NCBI GenBank assembly: GCA_964514105.1 | Contig: CAZEPJ010000070.1 | Coordinates: 1 to 22,819 of the forward strand | Length of the DNA stretch: 22,819 bases | Direction: 5' to 3' | From: CAZEPJ01 sp964514105 | Lineage (GTDB): Bacteria > Desulfobacterota > Desulfocorpusculales > Desulfocorpusculum | Shown here: positions 7,820 to 19,818 of the stretch, in pieces | Layout: each line of letters starts with the position of its first letter | Position numbering within the stretch: the first letter of the stretch is position 1 | The notes under the pieces: generated by a model | What the model was told of the DNA's origin: nothing | Databases searched by the model: none | The model's input: the letters and a program-made list of their open reading frames with translations, nothing else | Program-made: the position numbers and the translations under genes

Positions 7820-8722
7820 CCCGCCCCGCCTCCACCCGGTTGCGACCCTTGGCCTTGGCCTCGTACAGGGCCTGATCGGCGGCCCGGATCAGGGCCTCCC
7901 CGTGGACCGCGGAATGGCCCTCCAGCGAGGCCGTGCCGAGGCTCACCGTCACGATGATCCGGCCGCCGGGGACGGACATGGGCTCCTGACCCACGGCGAT
8001 GCGGAGCCGCTCGGCCACCCGGGCCGTGCACGGCGCGTCGCACTGGGGCACGACCAAGAGGAACTCCTCGCCGCCGTACCGTCCCAGCGAGTCGTAGGGC
8101 CGGATTGCCCCGGCCAGCCGCCGGGCCGCCTCCCGCAGCACCGCATCGCCCGCCGGGTGCCCGTGGGCGTCGTTGATCTCCTTGAACCGGTCCAGGTCGG
8201 CCATGATGACCCCCAGGGGGTCCCTCTCCCGTCTGGCCCGGGCCGTCTCCCGCCGGAGCACGTCGAGGATGGCGGCGCGGTTCCACACGCCGGTGAGGGC
8301 GTCGTGGGTGGCCTGATGGCGCAACACCTCGCGCGCCGCGATGAGGTCCTCCTGGAGTTTGATGACGCGCCGGCCCGCCCGGAGGCGCACCTCCAGCTCC
8401 AGGGGATCGAAGGGTTTTGCCAGGAAGTCGTCGGCGCCCGCGTTCATGGCCGTGACCAGGTCATCCCTCTCGCTCCTGGCGGTGAGCAGGATGATGTAGA
8501 TGTAGGGCTCCTCGCCTCGGGCCCGCACCCTCCGGCATACCTCGATGCCGTCCATCTGCGGCATCATCCAGTCCAGAATGGCAAGCCGCGGCGGGTCCTG
8601 GGCGGCCAGGGTCTCCCACGCCTTCACCCCGTCGTCCACGACCACCACCCGGTACCCCCATCCCTGGAGCCGTGCCTCCAGGATGCGTCGGGAGATGGGT
8701 TCGTCTTCGGCGACGAGCAGCC

Positions 8723-8726
<4 letters not shown>
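7800..8726 (-). CDS. Response regulator with GGDEF domain (diguanylate cyclase)
   Basis: A 308-residue cytoplasmic REC-GGDEF protein that should make cyclic di-GMP from two GTP. The receiver domain occupies residues 1-120 with acidic pocket E8-D9, phospho-acceptor D52 and K104. The cyclase domain spans about 138-300, with RYGGEEF at 216-222, an active-type A-site. RPYD at 209-212, five residues before GGEEF, is a classical RxxD inhibitory site, so product feedback is expected. Its ATG overlaps the stop of the hybrid kinase gene (ATGA), so both are translated together and the kinase is the probable phospho-donor via its HPt domain. The gene ends inside the 3' end of the convergent polyferredoxin gene. 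Confidence 0.95.
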
Positions 8727-12451
<3,725 letters not shown>

Positions 12452-12487
12452 GGCCGATTCCCCCACCGGGCAAGGGTCTGGAAGAGG

Positions 12488-12568
12488 TTGACAGGGCGCG
12501 GGATTTCGCGCAAAAAGAACATATCGCAAGAGCGCGGGAAAAAAAAGGTAGCCGCCACGGGATGTCAA
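12488..12568. promoter_or_regulatory. Divergent spacer with two outward TTGACA hexamers
   Basis: The 159-base spacer between the hybrid kinase and HD-GYP genes has a perfect TTGACA on the plus strand (12488-12493) and another on the minus strand (TGTCAA at 12563-12568). Neither has a good TATAAT-like box 16-18 bases downstream. Between them are an AT-rich patch, a run of eight A and two copies of GCGCGGGA. This is the likely control region for both directions, but exact promoters cannot be assigned. Confidence 0.3.
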
Positions 12569-12610
12569 TGGGGCGCGGAGGGGTCCGGGCGCCCGCGCTG
12601 GGAGGACGAA

Positions 12611-13756
12611 TTGGCGGGCATTCTGGTCGTAGACGACGAGGCGCCCATCCGGCGGCTCATGCGGCGGGTGCTCGAGATGAGGGGTCACCGGTGCGCCGAA
12701 GCCGAGGACGCAGCCCAGGCCAGGCAATGCCTCGATGCCCAAGAGGTCGATCTGGTCATCTGCGACGTGAATATGCCCGGTGAATCGGGCGTGGACCTGG
12801 TTCGATACATCGCCGCCCGGCATCCTGAAACGGCCACCATGATGGTGACGGGGGTGGACGACCCGATGACGGTGGAGGCGGCGCTGGATCTCGGGGTGTA
12901 CGGGTATATCCTCAAGCCGTTCGAGCCCAGCCAGGTGGTGATCAACGTGGCCAACGCCCTGCGGCGAAGGGATTTGGAGTCGGAGAGCCGCCGGCAACAC
13001 GAGATCCTGGAGCGGACGGTCAAGGAGCGCACCTCGGCCCTGGAGGACGCCGTCGCCCGCCTCCAGTGCACAGAGCGGGACCTCCGGGAGCGGGAGGAAA
13101 ACCTGGAACGGGCGTTGGCGGACCTGCGGATGGCTGCGGGGGGGGTCATCCAGGTGGTGGCCAGGACCGTGGAGGCCCGGGACCCGTACACGGCTGGCCA
13201 CCAGGCGCGGGTTGCCCGGCTGGGAGAGGCCATCGCCCGGGCCTTGGGGCTGCCCCAGGATCGGATCAACGGGATCCGCACGGCCGGCGTCATCCACGAC
13301 TTGGGAAAGATCTCCATCCCGGCGGAGATCTTGAGCAAGCCGGCCCGCCTGAGCGAGGTGGAGTCCGCGCTGATGAAGACCCACTCCCGGGTCGGCCATG
13401 ACATCCTCGCGGGTGTGCCGTTCCCCTGGCCCGTGGCCCGCATGATCCTGGAGCACCACGAGCGCATGGACGGCTCGGGTTATCCCCAGGGCCTCCGGGG
13501 CGGGGAGATGCTGCCGGAGTCCAGGATCCTGGCGGTGGCCGATGTGGTGGAGGCCATGGCCTCCCACCGGCCCTATCGACCCGCCCTGGGGTCGGAAGCG
13601 GCCCTCCAGGAGATCCAGGGACGCAAGGGGACGCTCTACGACGCCGAGGTGGTCGAGGCGTGCGTGGCCGTCATGACAGGGGGCTTCGACCTGGCCCGGG
13701 CGCCGGAGAGGGGCCTATTTACCGTGTGGGAACCCAAGGAGGTGGAACATGCCTGA
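12611..13756 (+). CDS. Response regulator with HD-GYP domain (c-di-GMP phosphodiesterase)
   Basis: A 381-residue REC-HD-GYP protein, the RpfG-like class that hydrolyses cyclic di-GMP. The receiver domain covers residues 1-118 with D8-D9, phospho-acceptor D52 and K102. A charged helical linker, probably coiled coil, spans about 120-175. The HD-GYP domain follows: H229-D230 as the HD pair, then HHERMDGSGYP at 282-292 with the GYP triplet intact, so it should be active. I chose the TTG at 12611 because GGAGG ends five bases before it and the receiver begins at once with ILVVDDE; no in-frame ATG serves better. It is divergent from the kinase/GGDEF pair and its end overlaps the ferritin-like gene by eight bases. 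Confidence 0.92.
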   Translation: MAGILVVDDEAPIRRLMRRVLEMRGHRCAEAEDAAQARQCLDAQEVDLVICDVNMPGESGVDLVRYIAARHPETATMMVTGVDDPMTVEAALDLGVYGYILKPFEPSQVVINVANALRRRDLESESRRQHEILERTVKERTSALEDAVARLQCTERDLREREENLERALADLRMAAGGVIQVVARTVEARDPYTAGHQARVARLGEAIARALGLPQDRINGIRTAGVIHDLGKISIPAEILSKPARLSEVESALMKTHSRVGHDILAGVPFPWPVARMILEHHERMDGSGYPQGLRGGEMLPESRILAVADVVEAMASHRPYRPALGSEAALQEIQGRKGTLYDAEVVEACVAVMTGGFDLARAPERGLFTVWEPKEVEHA

Positions 13757-14069
13757 GTTCGGGTCTCCGTTTTCGGGGATGTGCAGCGGCCGCAAGCTCA
13801 CCGAGGCAGAGCTGGTCCGGGCGGTGCGCTTCATGGTGGCCGCCGAATACGAGGCCGTGCAGCTCTACATGCAGCTGGCCGAGTCCACGGACGACAAACT
13901 GGCGGTTGCCGTGCTCAAGGAAATCGCCGACGAGGAGCGCGTGCACGCGGGGGAGTTCCTCCGGCTCCTCAAGCACCTGGCCCCGGACGAAGAGGGGCTG
14001 TACGCCGAGGGGGCGCAGGAGGTGGAGGAGATCATGAAGGCCCTCAAGGTCCGCTCCAAGAGGGCCTGA
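13749..14069 (+). CDS. Ferritin-like protein of the encapsulated-ferritin type
   Basis: A 106-residue, mostly helical protein. It resembles the short encapsulated ferritins and the N-terminal domain of archaeal ferritin-encapsulin fusions: two helices with E33 and Y40 in the first and E63-x-x-H66 (DEERVH) in the second. In the family these residues build a diiron ferroxidase centre at a dimer interface, oxidising Fe(II) for storage inside an encapsulin shell. Only two helices exist, so dimers or rings are needed. AAGGAGG precedes the ATG inside the end of the HD-GYP gene, so translation is efficient and probably coupled. No encapsulin gene is in the window and the C-terminus (VRSKRA) is not an obvious shell-targeting peptide. 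A general rubrerythrin-like role is the alternative. Confidence 0.8.
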   Translation: MPEFGSPFSGMCSGRKLTEAELVRAVRFMVAAEYEAVQLYMQLAESTDDKLAVAVLKEIADEERVHAGEFLRLLKHLAPDEEGLYAEGAQEVEEIMKALKVRSKRA

Positions 14070-14110
14070 GCGGTGAGGCGGCCTGCGTTTTGCGAGGGAG
14101 CGGCGTGATC

Positions 14111-14776
14111 ATGACCTCCCGGCCGTCAGACGACGACTGGCGCATCAAGCCCACGGATCGGTTCGTGCTGAGATGGATCAAGTGCCACCTCTCGGCGCGG
14201 ATAACCCCTCGGCTCTGCGCCGTGGCGTGGGTGCGTCCGTGGATGGCCACCCTGGGGGCCGTTGCCGCCGGGGTGCTGTCGGGGGCGCTGTTTGCCGCAG
14301 GCTGGGGCGGCCCCGCCGGGCTGTGGGCGGCGGTCTCGCAGGTGCTGGACGGCGTGGACGGGCAGATGGCCCGGCTGACCGGCCGCCAGAGCGCCTTGGG
14401 CGCGTTCCTGGATTCGGTCCTGGACCGATACGGCGATGGGGCCATGGTCCTGGGGCTCCTGGCGTACAGCCTGGGGCCGGCCGGTGCCGGCCCCGTCTGG
14501 GCCATCTGGCTGCTGGGGTTCCTGGCCCTGTCGGGCACAGGCCTCGTCAGCTACAGCTCGGCCCGGGCCGAGGGGTTGAACATCCCACTGGGCGGGCCGA
14601 CCCTGGCCAGCAAGGGGACGCGGGTCTCGGCGGTGGCCGTCGGCGGGCTGGGGAGCGTCCTGTGGCCGTGGCTCCCCGAGGCGGTCCTCGTCTACCTGGC
14701 GGTTCATACCAACGGTGTGGTCCTGTGGCGGGTGGCCAGGGCGTGGCAGGCCGCCACCCGGGGTGGGGGGACATGA
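14111..14776 (+). CDS. CDP-alcohol phosphatidyltransferase family membrane enzyme
   Basis: A 221-residue integral-membrane protein with the complete family signature DGxDGxxAR...GxxxDxxxD: D80, D83, G84, A87-R88, G97, D101 and D105. These residues bind two metals and move a phospho-alcohol from a CDP-activated donor to an acceptor alcohol. Hydrophobic helices around 40-75, 108-148 and 172-205 are visible. Family members make phosphatidylinositol phosphate, phosphatidylglycerol phosphate, di-myo-inositol phosphates and similar products; the substrate cannot be read here. Start choice is uncertain: ATG at 14111 lies ten bases after GAGGGAG, whereas an in-frame GTG at 14105 lies four bases after it. 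The stop overlaps the start of the nucleotidyltransferase gene (ATGA), suggesting the two enzymes work in sequence. Confidence 0.9.
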   Translation: MTSRPSDDDWRIKPTDRFVLRWIKCHLSARITPRLCAVAWVRPWMATLGAVAAGVLSGALFAAGWGGPAGLWAAVSQVLDGVDGQMARLTGRQSALGAFLDSVLDRYGDGAMVLGLLAYSLGPAGAGPVWAIWLLGFLALSGTGLVSYSSARAEGLNIPLGGPTLASKGTRVSAVAVGGLGSVLWPWLPEAVLVYLAVHTNGVVLWRVARAWQAATRGGGT

Positions 14777-15372
14777 CGGCTTGGGCGGGCGAGGGCAGGG
14801 TGGCACCGGTGGGGGTCATCCACGGGCGTTTCCAGGTCGTGCACAACGACCACGTGCGCTACCTCATGGCGGGCAAGGCCCGATGCCATCATCTGGTGGT
14901 GGGGATCACCAACCCGGATCCCACCCTGACGCGGGAGGATCCGGCGGACCCTCATCGAAGCGACCCGTCGGCCAATCCATTGACCTACTTCGAACGATAC
15001 CTCCTGGTGAAGGCCGTGCTGATGGAGGGCGGCCTGGGGCACCGGGACTTCTCCATCGTTCCCTTTCCCATCAACTTCCCGGAACTCTACGGGGCATACG
15101 TGCCCCTGGACGCGGTCTTCTTCCTGACCATCTTCGACTCATGGGGGAGGAGAAAGCTCGCCCAGTTCCAGTCCCTGGGGCTTCGGACCGAGGTCCTCTG
15201 GTCCCGGGAGCGAGGGGAAAAGGGGATCAGCGCCAGCGACATCCGGGCCCGCATGGCCGCGGGGGAGCCCTGGGGGGATCTGGTCCCGAAGGCCGTCCGG
15301 GCGCTGCTGGAGCAGTGGGGCGTGCCGCAGCGCGTCCGCGGACTCCGCCAGCTTCTCAACGAGGAGACGTAG
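14773..15372 (+). CDS. HxGH-type nucleotidyltransferase (NadM-like)
   Basis: A 199-residue cytoplasmic enzyme of the adenylyl/cytidylyl-transferase superfamily. GRFQVVHNDH (residues 18-27) is the nucleotide-binding loop; the usual HxGH reads H24-N-D-H27, so Gly is Asp. ISASDIR at 152-158 is the second nucleotide-binding motif. It is closest in feel to archaeal-type nicotinamide-nucleotide adenylyltransferase and is likely to be auto-annotated as that. The tight coupling with a CDP-alcohol phosphatidyltransferase (four-base ATGA overlap) makes a cytidylyltransferase that activates a phospho-alcohol or phosphonate an equally good reading; the sequence alone does not decide. The end overlaps the convergent methyltransferase gene by 17 bases. 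Confidence 0.85.
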   Translation: MTAWAGEGRVAPVGVIHGRFQVVHNDHVRYLMAGKARCHHLVVGITNPDPTLTREDPADPHRSDPSANPLTYFERYLLVKAVLMEGGLGHRDFSIVPFPINFPELYGAYVPLDAVFFLTIFDSWGRRKLAQFQSLGLRTEVLWSRERGEKGISASDIRARMAAGEPWGDLVPKAVRALLEQWGVPQRVRGLRQLLNEET

Positions 15373-16084
15373 GAGGGGCCAAACCTGCGGGCTTGTGGGT
15401 ATAGACGATTATGCTCTTGGGGAAAAGGTGGTTGCACGAGCGCTCCCAGCGCTTGAGCGTGGGATTCAGGACCACGCGGTGCAGGAATCGGTGATAGGCC
15501 CTGGCCACGGGCGCCTGGTTGTTCTCCAACCCGCACATGCAGCGAAGCAGCCAGTACAGGCTGTGAAACGCGTGGGCGAATCCCACGTCGTAGATCCGCA
15601 AACCCGCCTCGGTGAGGATGCGGCAAAGGGCCCTGGGGGCGTAAATGCGGATGTGGCCTCCGGGGGTCCGGAAGTATTGCCGGGACAGCCTTCCGTAGAC
15701 CCACTCGGTGAAGGGCGTCGGGACGGTCACCGCCAGTTGTCCGCCCGGCCTGAGGACCCTGACGAGTTCTGCCACCGCCGCGCGATCGTCGGCGATGTGC
15801 TCCAGGACCTCGGCGCAGATGATCTTGTGAAACGCCCCGTCGCCGAAGGGGAGGCGCAGGCCGTCGCCCCGCAGGAGAAGGGAGGCCCCACGACTTTCCC
15901 CGCGCTTGTTCATCTCCCGAAGCACGTACTGGGCCTTGCGCAGGGAGGTGAGGTCCCGGTCCAGGGCGAAGACCCTGCACGCCGTCCGGCACAGGGCAAA
16001 GGTGTGCCTCCCCTCGCCGCATCCCGCATCCAGTATCCAATCCCCATCCCGGGGACGGAGGGTATCAAGACTGATGGTGAGCAC
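15356..16084 (-). CDS. Class I SAM-dependent methyltransferase
   Basis: A 242-residue methyltransferase of the Methyltransf_11 kind. Motif I (LDAGCGEGRH, about residues 19-28) binds S-adenosylmethionine, an acidic residue ends strand 2 (FALDRD), and EVLEHI then RVLRPGG follow as motifs for strands 4 and 5. The remainder, with a YWLLRCMCGLE segment, may bind the substrate or membrane. The start is placed at the GTG at 16084: GAGGT lies five bases before and the fold begins soon after; it overlaps the glycosyltransferase gene by 20 bases. As the last gene of a methyltransferase-glycosyltransferase operon it probably methylates a sugar, lipid or quinone-like acceptor of a surface glycan; the true substrate is unknown. 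Confidence 0.88.
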   Translation of the reverse strand: MLTISLDTLRPRDGDWILDAGCGEGRHTFALCRTACRVFALDRDLTSLRKAQYVLREMNKRGESRGASLLLRGDGLRLPFGDGAFHKIICAEVLEHIADDRAAVAELVRVLRPGGQLAVTVPTPFTEWVYGRLSRQYFRTPGGHIRIYAPRALCRILTEAGLRIYDVGFAHAFHSLYWLLRCMCGLENNQAPVARAYHRFLHRVVLNPTLKRWERSCNHLFPKSIIVYTHKPAGLAPPTSPR

Positions 16085-17333
16085 CCATGACCTCGCCGTA
16101 CACATCCACCAGCCGCTGGGCGGCCCGGCGCCAGGTGAACATCCGGAGCACGCGGCGGCGGCCGGCCGCGCCCATCCGCCTGCACCGATCCGGGTCGTCC
16201 AGGAGGCTTCGAATGGCCTGGGCCAGGGCGTCGGGATCCCGCGGGGGGACCAGAAGGGCGGCCTCGCCCGGGGGGCCCACGACCTCGGGCAGGGCCCCGG
16301 CGGTGGTGGCCACCACGGGCAGCTGGCAGGCCATGGCCTCGGCGGCCGGGAATCCGAACCCCTCGTACAGGGACGGGACGATGGCCACCTGGGCGGAGGC
16401 GTACAGGCGCACCAGCTCGTCCCGGTCGATCTTCCCCGTGATCTGGACGCGGCCCTCGAGGCCGAACTGCCCGATGAGATCCTGGGCCGAAACCCGCGCG
16501 GGCGTTCCGCCGTCGACCAGCACAAGGTGGACCTCGGAGCCCAGCCGCGCCATGGCCTGCAGGAGGTACAAGACCCCCTTCTTTCGATCGGCCACGTTGC
16601 CCACGAACAGGAGCCGATTGGGGACCTTGGGCTGTTGGTGTATGGGCGTGAACACGTCGGCGTCCAGACCGTTGTAGACGACACGGAGCCGCTCCCCGGG
16701 CACGCCGAAGTCGCGCCGGATGCGGGCGGCGGCGTCCTCGGAGACGGTGACGATGCGATCCAGGCGATGGGCCACGATGCGCTGCATCACCAGTGGATAG
16801 TACAGGACCATCCGCATCTTTTGGCGCAATCTCGACGGCCCCTCGAACCAGGTTCGGCGGTCGATGGTCAGGGGGTGGTGGATGGTGGCCACCAGGGGGA
16901 TGCGGAAGTGTTTCATGAGGAGGAACCCGTAGCCCAGGCACTGGTTGTCGTGAAGCACGTCGAAGGCGTGTTCCCGGAGGAGCTTGCGGAGTCGGGCATA
17001 GGCCCGGAAGCTGAAGGCCCGGATCTCGGGGAAGACCCCCAGCCTCGAGGAGAGAAACTCGTACAGGTTCAGGGGGGACAGAAGGGCCCGGGCCGGGGTC
17101 CGGCTGAGGATCTGTCCCGTGGAATGACCGAAGAAGATCTCATTGCTCACGCGGTGGAGCCGGGCGCCATCCAGGCCAACGGGGTAAGGCGGCCCCGACA
17201 GCACGTGGACCTCGTGCCCCAGTCGCACCAGCTCCTGGGCCAGATACTGGACATAGATCCCCTGCCCGCCGCAGTAGGGATTGCCCCGATAGGTCAGCAG
17301 GCAGATCTTCAGTTTGTCCTTGCGCCGTTCCAT
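16065..17333 (-). CDS. GT4-family glycosyltransferase (second copy)
   Basis: A 422-residue GT-B fold glycosyltransferase, retaining type, using a nucleotide-sugar donor. The N-terminal domain begins CLLTYRGNPYCGGQGIY, with the glycine-rich loop near residues 18-25. The C-terminal domain has FVGNVADRKKG (start of the donor domain) and EGFGFPAAE, the E-x7-E donor-binding motif, near residue 310. It is a close paralogue of the gene upstream (same opening, same order of motifs), so the pair arose by tandem duplication and probably adds successive sugars. The ATG at 17333 has AGAGGG about ten bases before it. It overlaps the upstream gene by 25 bases and the downstream methyltransferase gene by 20, so all are translated as a chain. 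Acceptor may be a lipid-linked or surface glycan. Confidence 0.92.
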   Translation of the reverse strand: MERRKDKLKICLLTYRGNPYCGGQGIYVQYLAQELVRLGHEVHVLSGPPYPVGLDGARLHRVSNEIFFGHSTGQILSRTPARALLSPLNLYEFLSSRLGVFPEIRAFSFRAYARLRKLLREHAFDVLHDNQCLGYGFLLMKHFRIPLVATIHHPLTIDRRTWFEGPSRLRQKMRMVLYYPLVMQRIVAHRLDRIVTVSEDAAARIRRDFGVPGERLRVVYNGLDADVFTPIHQQPKVPNRLLFVGNVADRKKGVLYLLQAMARLGSEVHLVLVDGGTPARVSAQDLIGQFGLEGRVQITGKIDRDELVRLYASAQVAIVPSLYEGFGFPAAEAMACQLPVVATTAGALPEVVGPPGEAALLVPPRDPDALAQAIRSLLDDPDRCRRMGAAGRRRVLRMFTWRRAAQRLVDVYGEVMGAHHQS

Positions 17334-18604
17334 CGGGCGTTTCCCTCTGATCCGGCAGCCCCGGGCGCCTTCGCCCGATGCATCACCGACCCGTAAACCT
17401 CCGCCGTGCCTCGGGCCGTGCGCTCCCAGCTGAAGCACTGCTCCGCCCGCCGCCGGGCTGCGGCGCCGAGCTGCCGGGCCCACGCCGGGCGCGAGAGGAT
17501 CTCGGACATGGCCCGGGCCAAGGCCCCCGGGTCCCCAGGCGGCACCAGGATTCCCCCCTGCCCGTCCTGTCCCAGGACTTCGGGCAGGGAGCCAGCGCGG
17601 CTGGCCACCACGGGCGTTCCGCATGCCATGGCCTCGGCCACGGGCAGCCCGAAGCCCTCGAATCGGGACGGCAGGGCCAGCAAAGCGGCCCGGCGGTAAC
17701 GATGGACCAGGGCCTCCTGGCTCAATCTCCCCGTGAAGGACACCCGGTGGGACAGCCCCATGGATCTGGCCAGGGCCGGGGCGTACGGCTTGGCCGGCTC
17801 TCCCTCGTCGACCACGGTCAGATGCGTCCCGTCTGGCAGGAGCCGCAGGGCCTGCAGGAGTTCCCACATCCCCTTTCGGGGATCCTGGGCATTGCCCACA
17901 AAGAGGATTTCGCCGGACTGCCGGGGCACGCCCTCGTCGGGGGAGAACAGATGCACGTCGATGCCCGTCAGGACGACCCGGATCCGCTCGGGCCGCACCC
18001 CGAATGCCCGGATGATCTCCTTTCTTCCGGCCTCGGTGGCGGTGATAACGGCGTCCACCCGCCGCGCCACAATGCCCTGCATGATCAGGGGGAAGAAGAC
18101 CACGTTGTAGTACCGTTCGGTCCAGGAGCGGGAGTGGGCCAGGTGGGCCGCCATGTCTCGGCTCAGGGGATGGTGCACCGTAGAGACGGCGGGCAGTGCG
18201 CGACTCCGGGCCAAGAGGAGGCCGTATCCCAGGGTCTCCACATCGTGGATGACGTCAAAGGGCCGCTCCCGGTGGAGCGCCCTGAGACGCCCGGCGGCGC
18301 GCAGGCTGAAGGCCAGGATCTCGGGGAAGTAGCCCAGTCGACTGGTGGCGAACTCGAAGAAGTTCAGGGGCCCCAGGATGGCCATGGGGTCCTCCGGCGG
18401 GAGGAATGCCGAGCGGCGGCCCCAGAATTGGTGGTTGGGCAGCCGCTCGATCCGTGCCCAGGGCATGGGGTCCGGATAGGGGGGGCCAACCAGCACAGTG
18501 ACCTCATGCCCCTGGCCGGTCAGTTCCCGGGTGAGGTGGCGCAGGTAGATCCCCTGTCCGCCGCAGTAGGGATTGCCTCGATAGCAGAGAAGACAGATCC
18601 TCAT
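17309..18604 (-). CDS. GT4-family glycosyltransferase (first copy)
   Basis: A 431-residue GT-B glycosyltransferase, paralogue of the next gene. It opens CLLCYRGNPYCGGQGIY, includes HHPLSRD in the acceptor domain, then FVGNAQDPRKGM and EGFGLPVAE (E-x7-E) in the donor domain. The C-terminal 25 residues are basic and low-complexity and lie in the overlap with the second copy. I chose the ATG at 18604 because its protein start aligns with the paralogue; in-frame starts at 18640 (ATG) and 18643 (TTG) would add 12-13 residues and overlap the methyltransferase gene. An AAGGAG lies 16 bases before 18604, rather far, so translation may depend on the upstream gene. Role: surface glycan or glycolipid synthesis, donor sugar unknown. 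Confidence 0.92.
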   Translation of the reverse strand: MRICLLCYRGNPYCGGQGIYLRHLTRELTGQGHEVTVLVGPPYPDPMPWARIERLPNHQFWGRRSAFLPPEDPMAILGPLNFFEFATSRLGYFPEILAFSLRAAGRLRALHRERPFDVIHDVETLGYGLLLARSRALPAVSTVHHPLSRDMAAHLAHSRSWTERYYNVVFFPLIMQGIVARRVDAVITATEAGRKEIIRAFGVRPERIRVVLTGIDVHLFSPDEGVPRQSGEILFVGNAQDPRKGMWELLQALRLLPDGTHLTVVDEGEPAKPYAPALARSMGLSHRVSFTGRLSQEALVHRYRRAALLALPSRFEGFGLPVAEAMACGTPVVASRAGSLPEVLGQDGQGGILVPPGDPGALARAMSEILSRPAWARQLGAAARRRAEQCFSWERTARGTAEVYGSVMHRAKAPGAAGSEGNARWNGARTN

Positions 18605-18617
18605 GGCCGCCGGGCGA

Positions 18618-19691
18618 TCACTCCTTGGGGGGCTCGACATCAATGGTCAGGAGGGTCCATCCGATCCAGAAACCCAGGCCCAGGAGCCACAGAAAGCCGA
18701 CGGCCACGGGAATGGCCAGGGCCCAGTAGCTCTGAAAGGCGACGCCGATGAGGAAAAGGACGGCTCCAAGCACCGTGCCTCCGCACAGGAGGAGCCCCTG
18801 CACTCGGGAGTATCGCTTCATTGTCCCCACTCCGTTGATGTCTTGCCCGCGCCATGATGCGCGGTGCTGGACCGGCCCCGGCTCCCGGGAGGCGCCCGGG
18901 ATCTTTCTCCCGCGGATCACGATGACATCCGCCAGGGCCGGAGCGGCTCGGGCCACACAATCCAGGGCGCCCAGCAGGCCCAGAGCCAGCCGGCGGGGGA
19001 GCGCCTCCAGGAGGCGGCCCCAATGGGGGAAGCCCCACAGGAGGGACAACCCCAGCTCCCGCTCCACACGAACGTCCCGGGGGACGCAGCCCAGCAGGAA
19101 CCTCCGGTCAAACCGGTACATGTGATCCCGGGGGATCTCCCAGAAGTGCGGCCTGGGCATTTCCCTTCCTCTCAAGAGCCTGTGGGCCCTGTTGAACAGG
19201 CGGCCGAGGCGGCATCCCAGGCTGTCGAAATTGGCAACGGATACCACCACACGTCCCTCCGGGTCGAGCACCCTGGCCATCTCTGCCAGGGCCCTGGCCG
19301 GGTCGTAGAAGTGATCGATGGCGCCCTTGCAGTAGACCTTGTCGAATGCGCCGGGGGCAAAGGGAAGGTGCTCCGCGCTGGCCCACACCACTGCAGGCGG
19401 TACGCCAGCCGCCGTGAGCGTGCCGGCCGCCCGGGCCGCCATGACCCTTGATCCATCGGAGCCGAAGAGCTGTGCCCCGCGCCCCCGCTGGGCACACAGG
19501 TCCAGCCCCCGCCCACACCCCACGTCCAGGACCCGCTCCCCGGCCCGGGCATCCACCGCCTCGATGGTGGCCCGCGTCATCCGGTCAAACAGATAGGCCG
19601 TGTCCGGACCCAGTTGTTTGGGGATGACTCCTTCATCGTCCCAGTGACGATCGACGGGCTCTCTGGAGGCGCCACGTTCCGGTTCCCTCAT
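18618..19691 (-). CDS. SAM-dependent methyltransferase with fused two-helix membrane tail
   Basis: A 357-residue protein. Residues about 30-270 are a class I methyltransferase: motif I VLDVGCGRGLDL, GSDGS after strand 2, KGAIDHF and RVLDPEGRV in strands 4-5. From residue 291 (MKRYSRVQG) a separate unit begins: two hydrophobic segments (about 298-320 and 325-350) ending in a short acidic tail. The two parts are joined without a stop, but GGAG eight bases before the internal ATG (at 18821) could also allow the tail to be made alone. The start at 19691 is supported by AGGA seven bases before it; the open upstream extension lacks a ribosome site. It is first in the operon with two glycosyltransferases and a second methyltransferase, so it probably methylates a glycolipid or sugar intermediate at the membrane. 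Confidence 0.85.
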   Translation of the reverse strand: MREPERGASREPVDRHWDDEGVIPKQLGPDTAYLFDRMTRATIEAVDARAGERVLDVGCGRGLDLCAQRGRGAQLFGSDGSRVMAARAAGTLTAAGVPPAVVWASAEHLPFAPGAFDKVYCKGAIDHFYDPARALAEMARVLDPEGRVVVSVANFDSLGCRLGRLFNRAHRLLRGREMPRPHFWEIPRDHMYRFDRRFLLGCVPRDVRVERELGLSLLWGFPHWGRLLEALPRRLALGLLGALDCVARAAPALADVIVIRGRKIPGASREPGPVQHRASWRGQDINGVGTMKRYSRVQGLLLCGGTVLGAVLFLIGVAFQSYWALAIPVAVGFLWLLGLGFWIGWTLLTIDVEPPKE

Positions 19692-19818
19692 CTCCCATTC
19701 CTGCCAAGGGGGGTGCCCGGGGGCATCATGCGGCGCGGGGATGGGACCACCGGAGGTGACGTCTCTCCCCATGGGCCGTCCGGGAGGGACGCCCCCTTGC
19801 CGAGCTCGGACCGTCCGC

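Noticed and set aside
12452..13567. Open upstream extension of the hybrid kinase gene
   Set aside because: Antisense to the HD-GYP gene, low-complexity translation, and a good ATG at 12451 at the beginning of the real protein.
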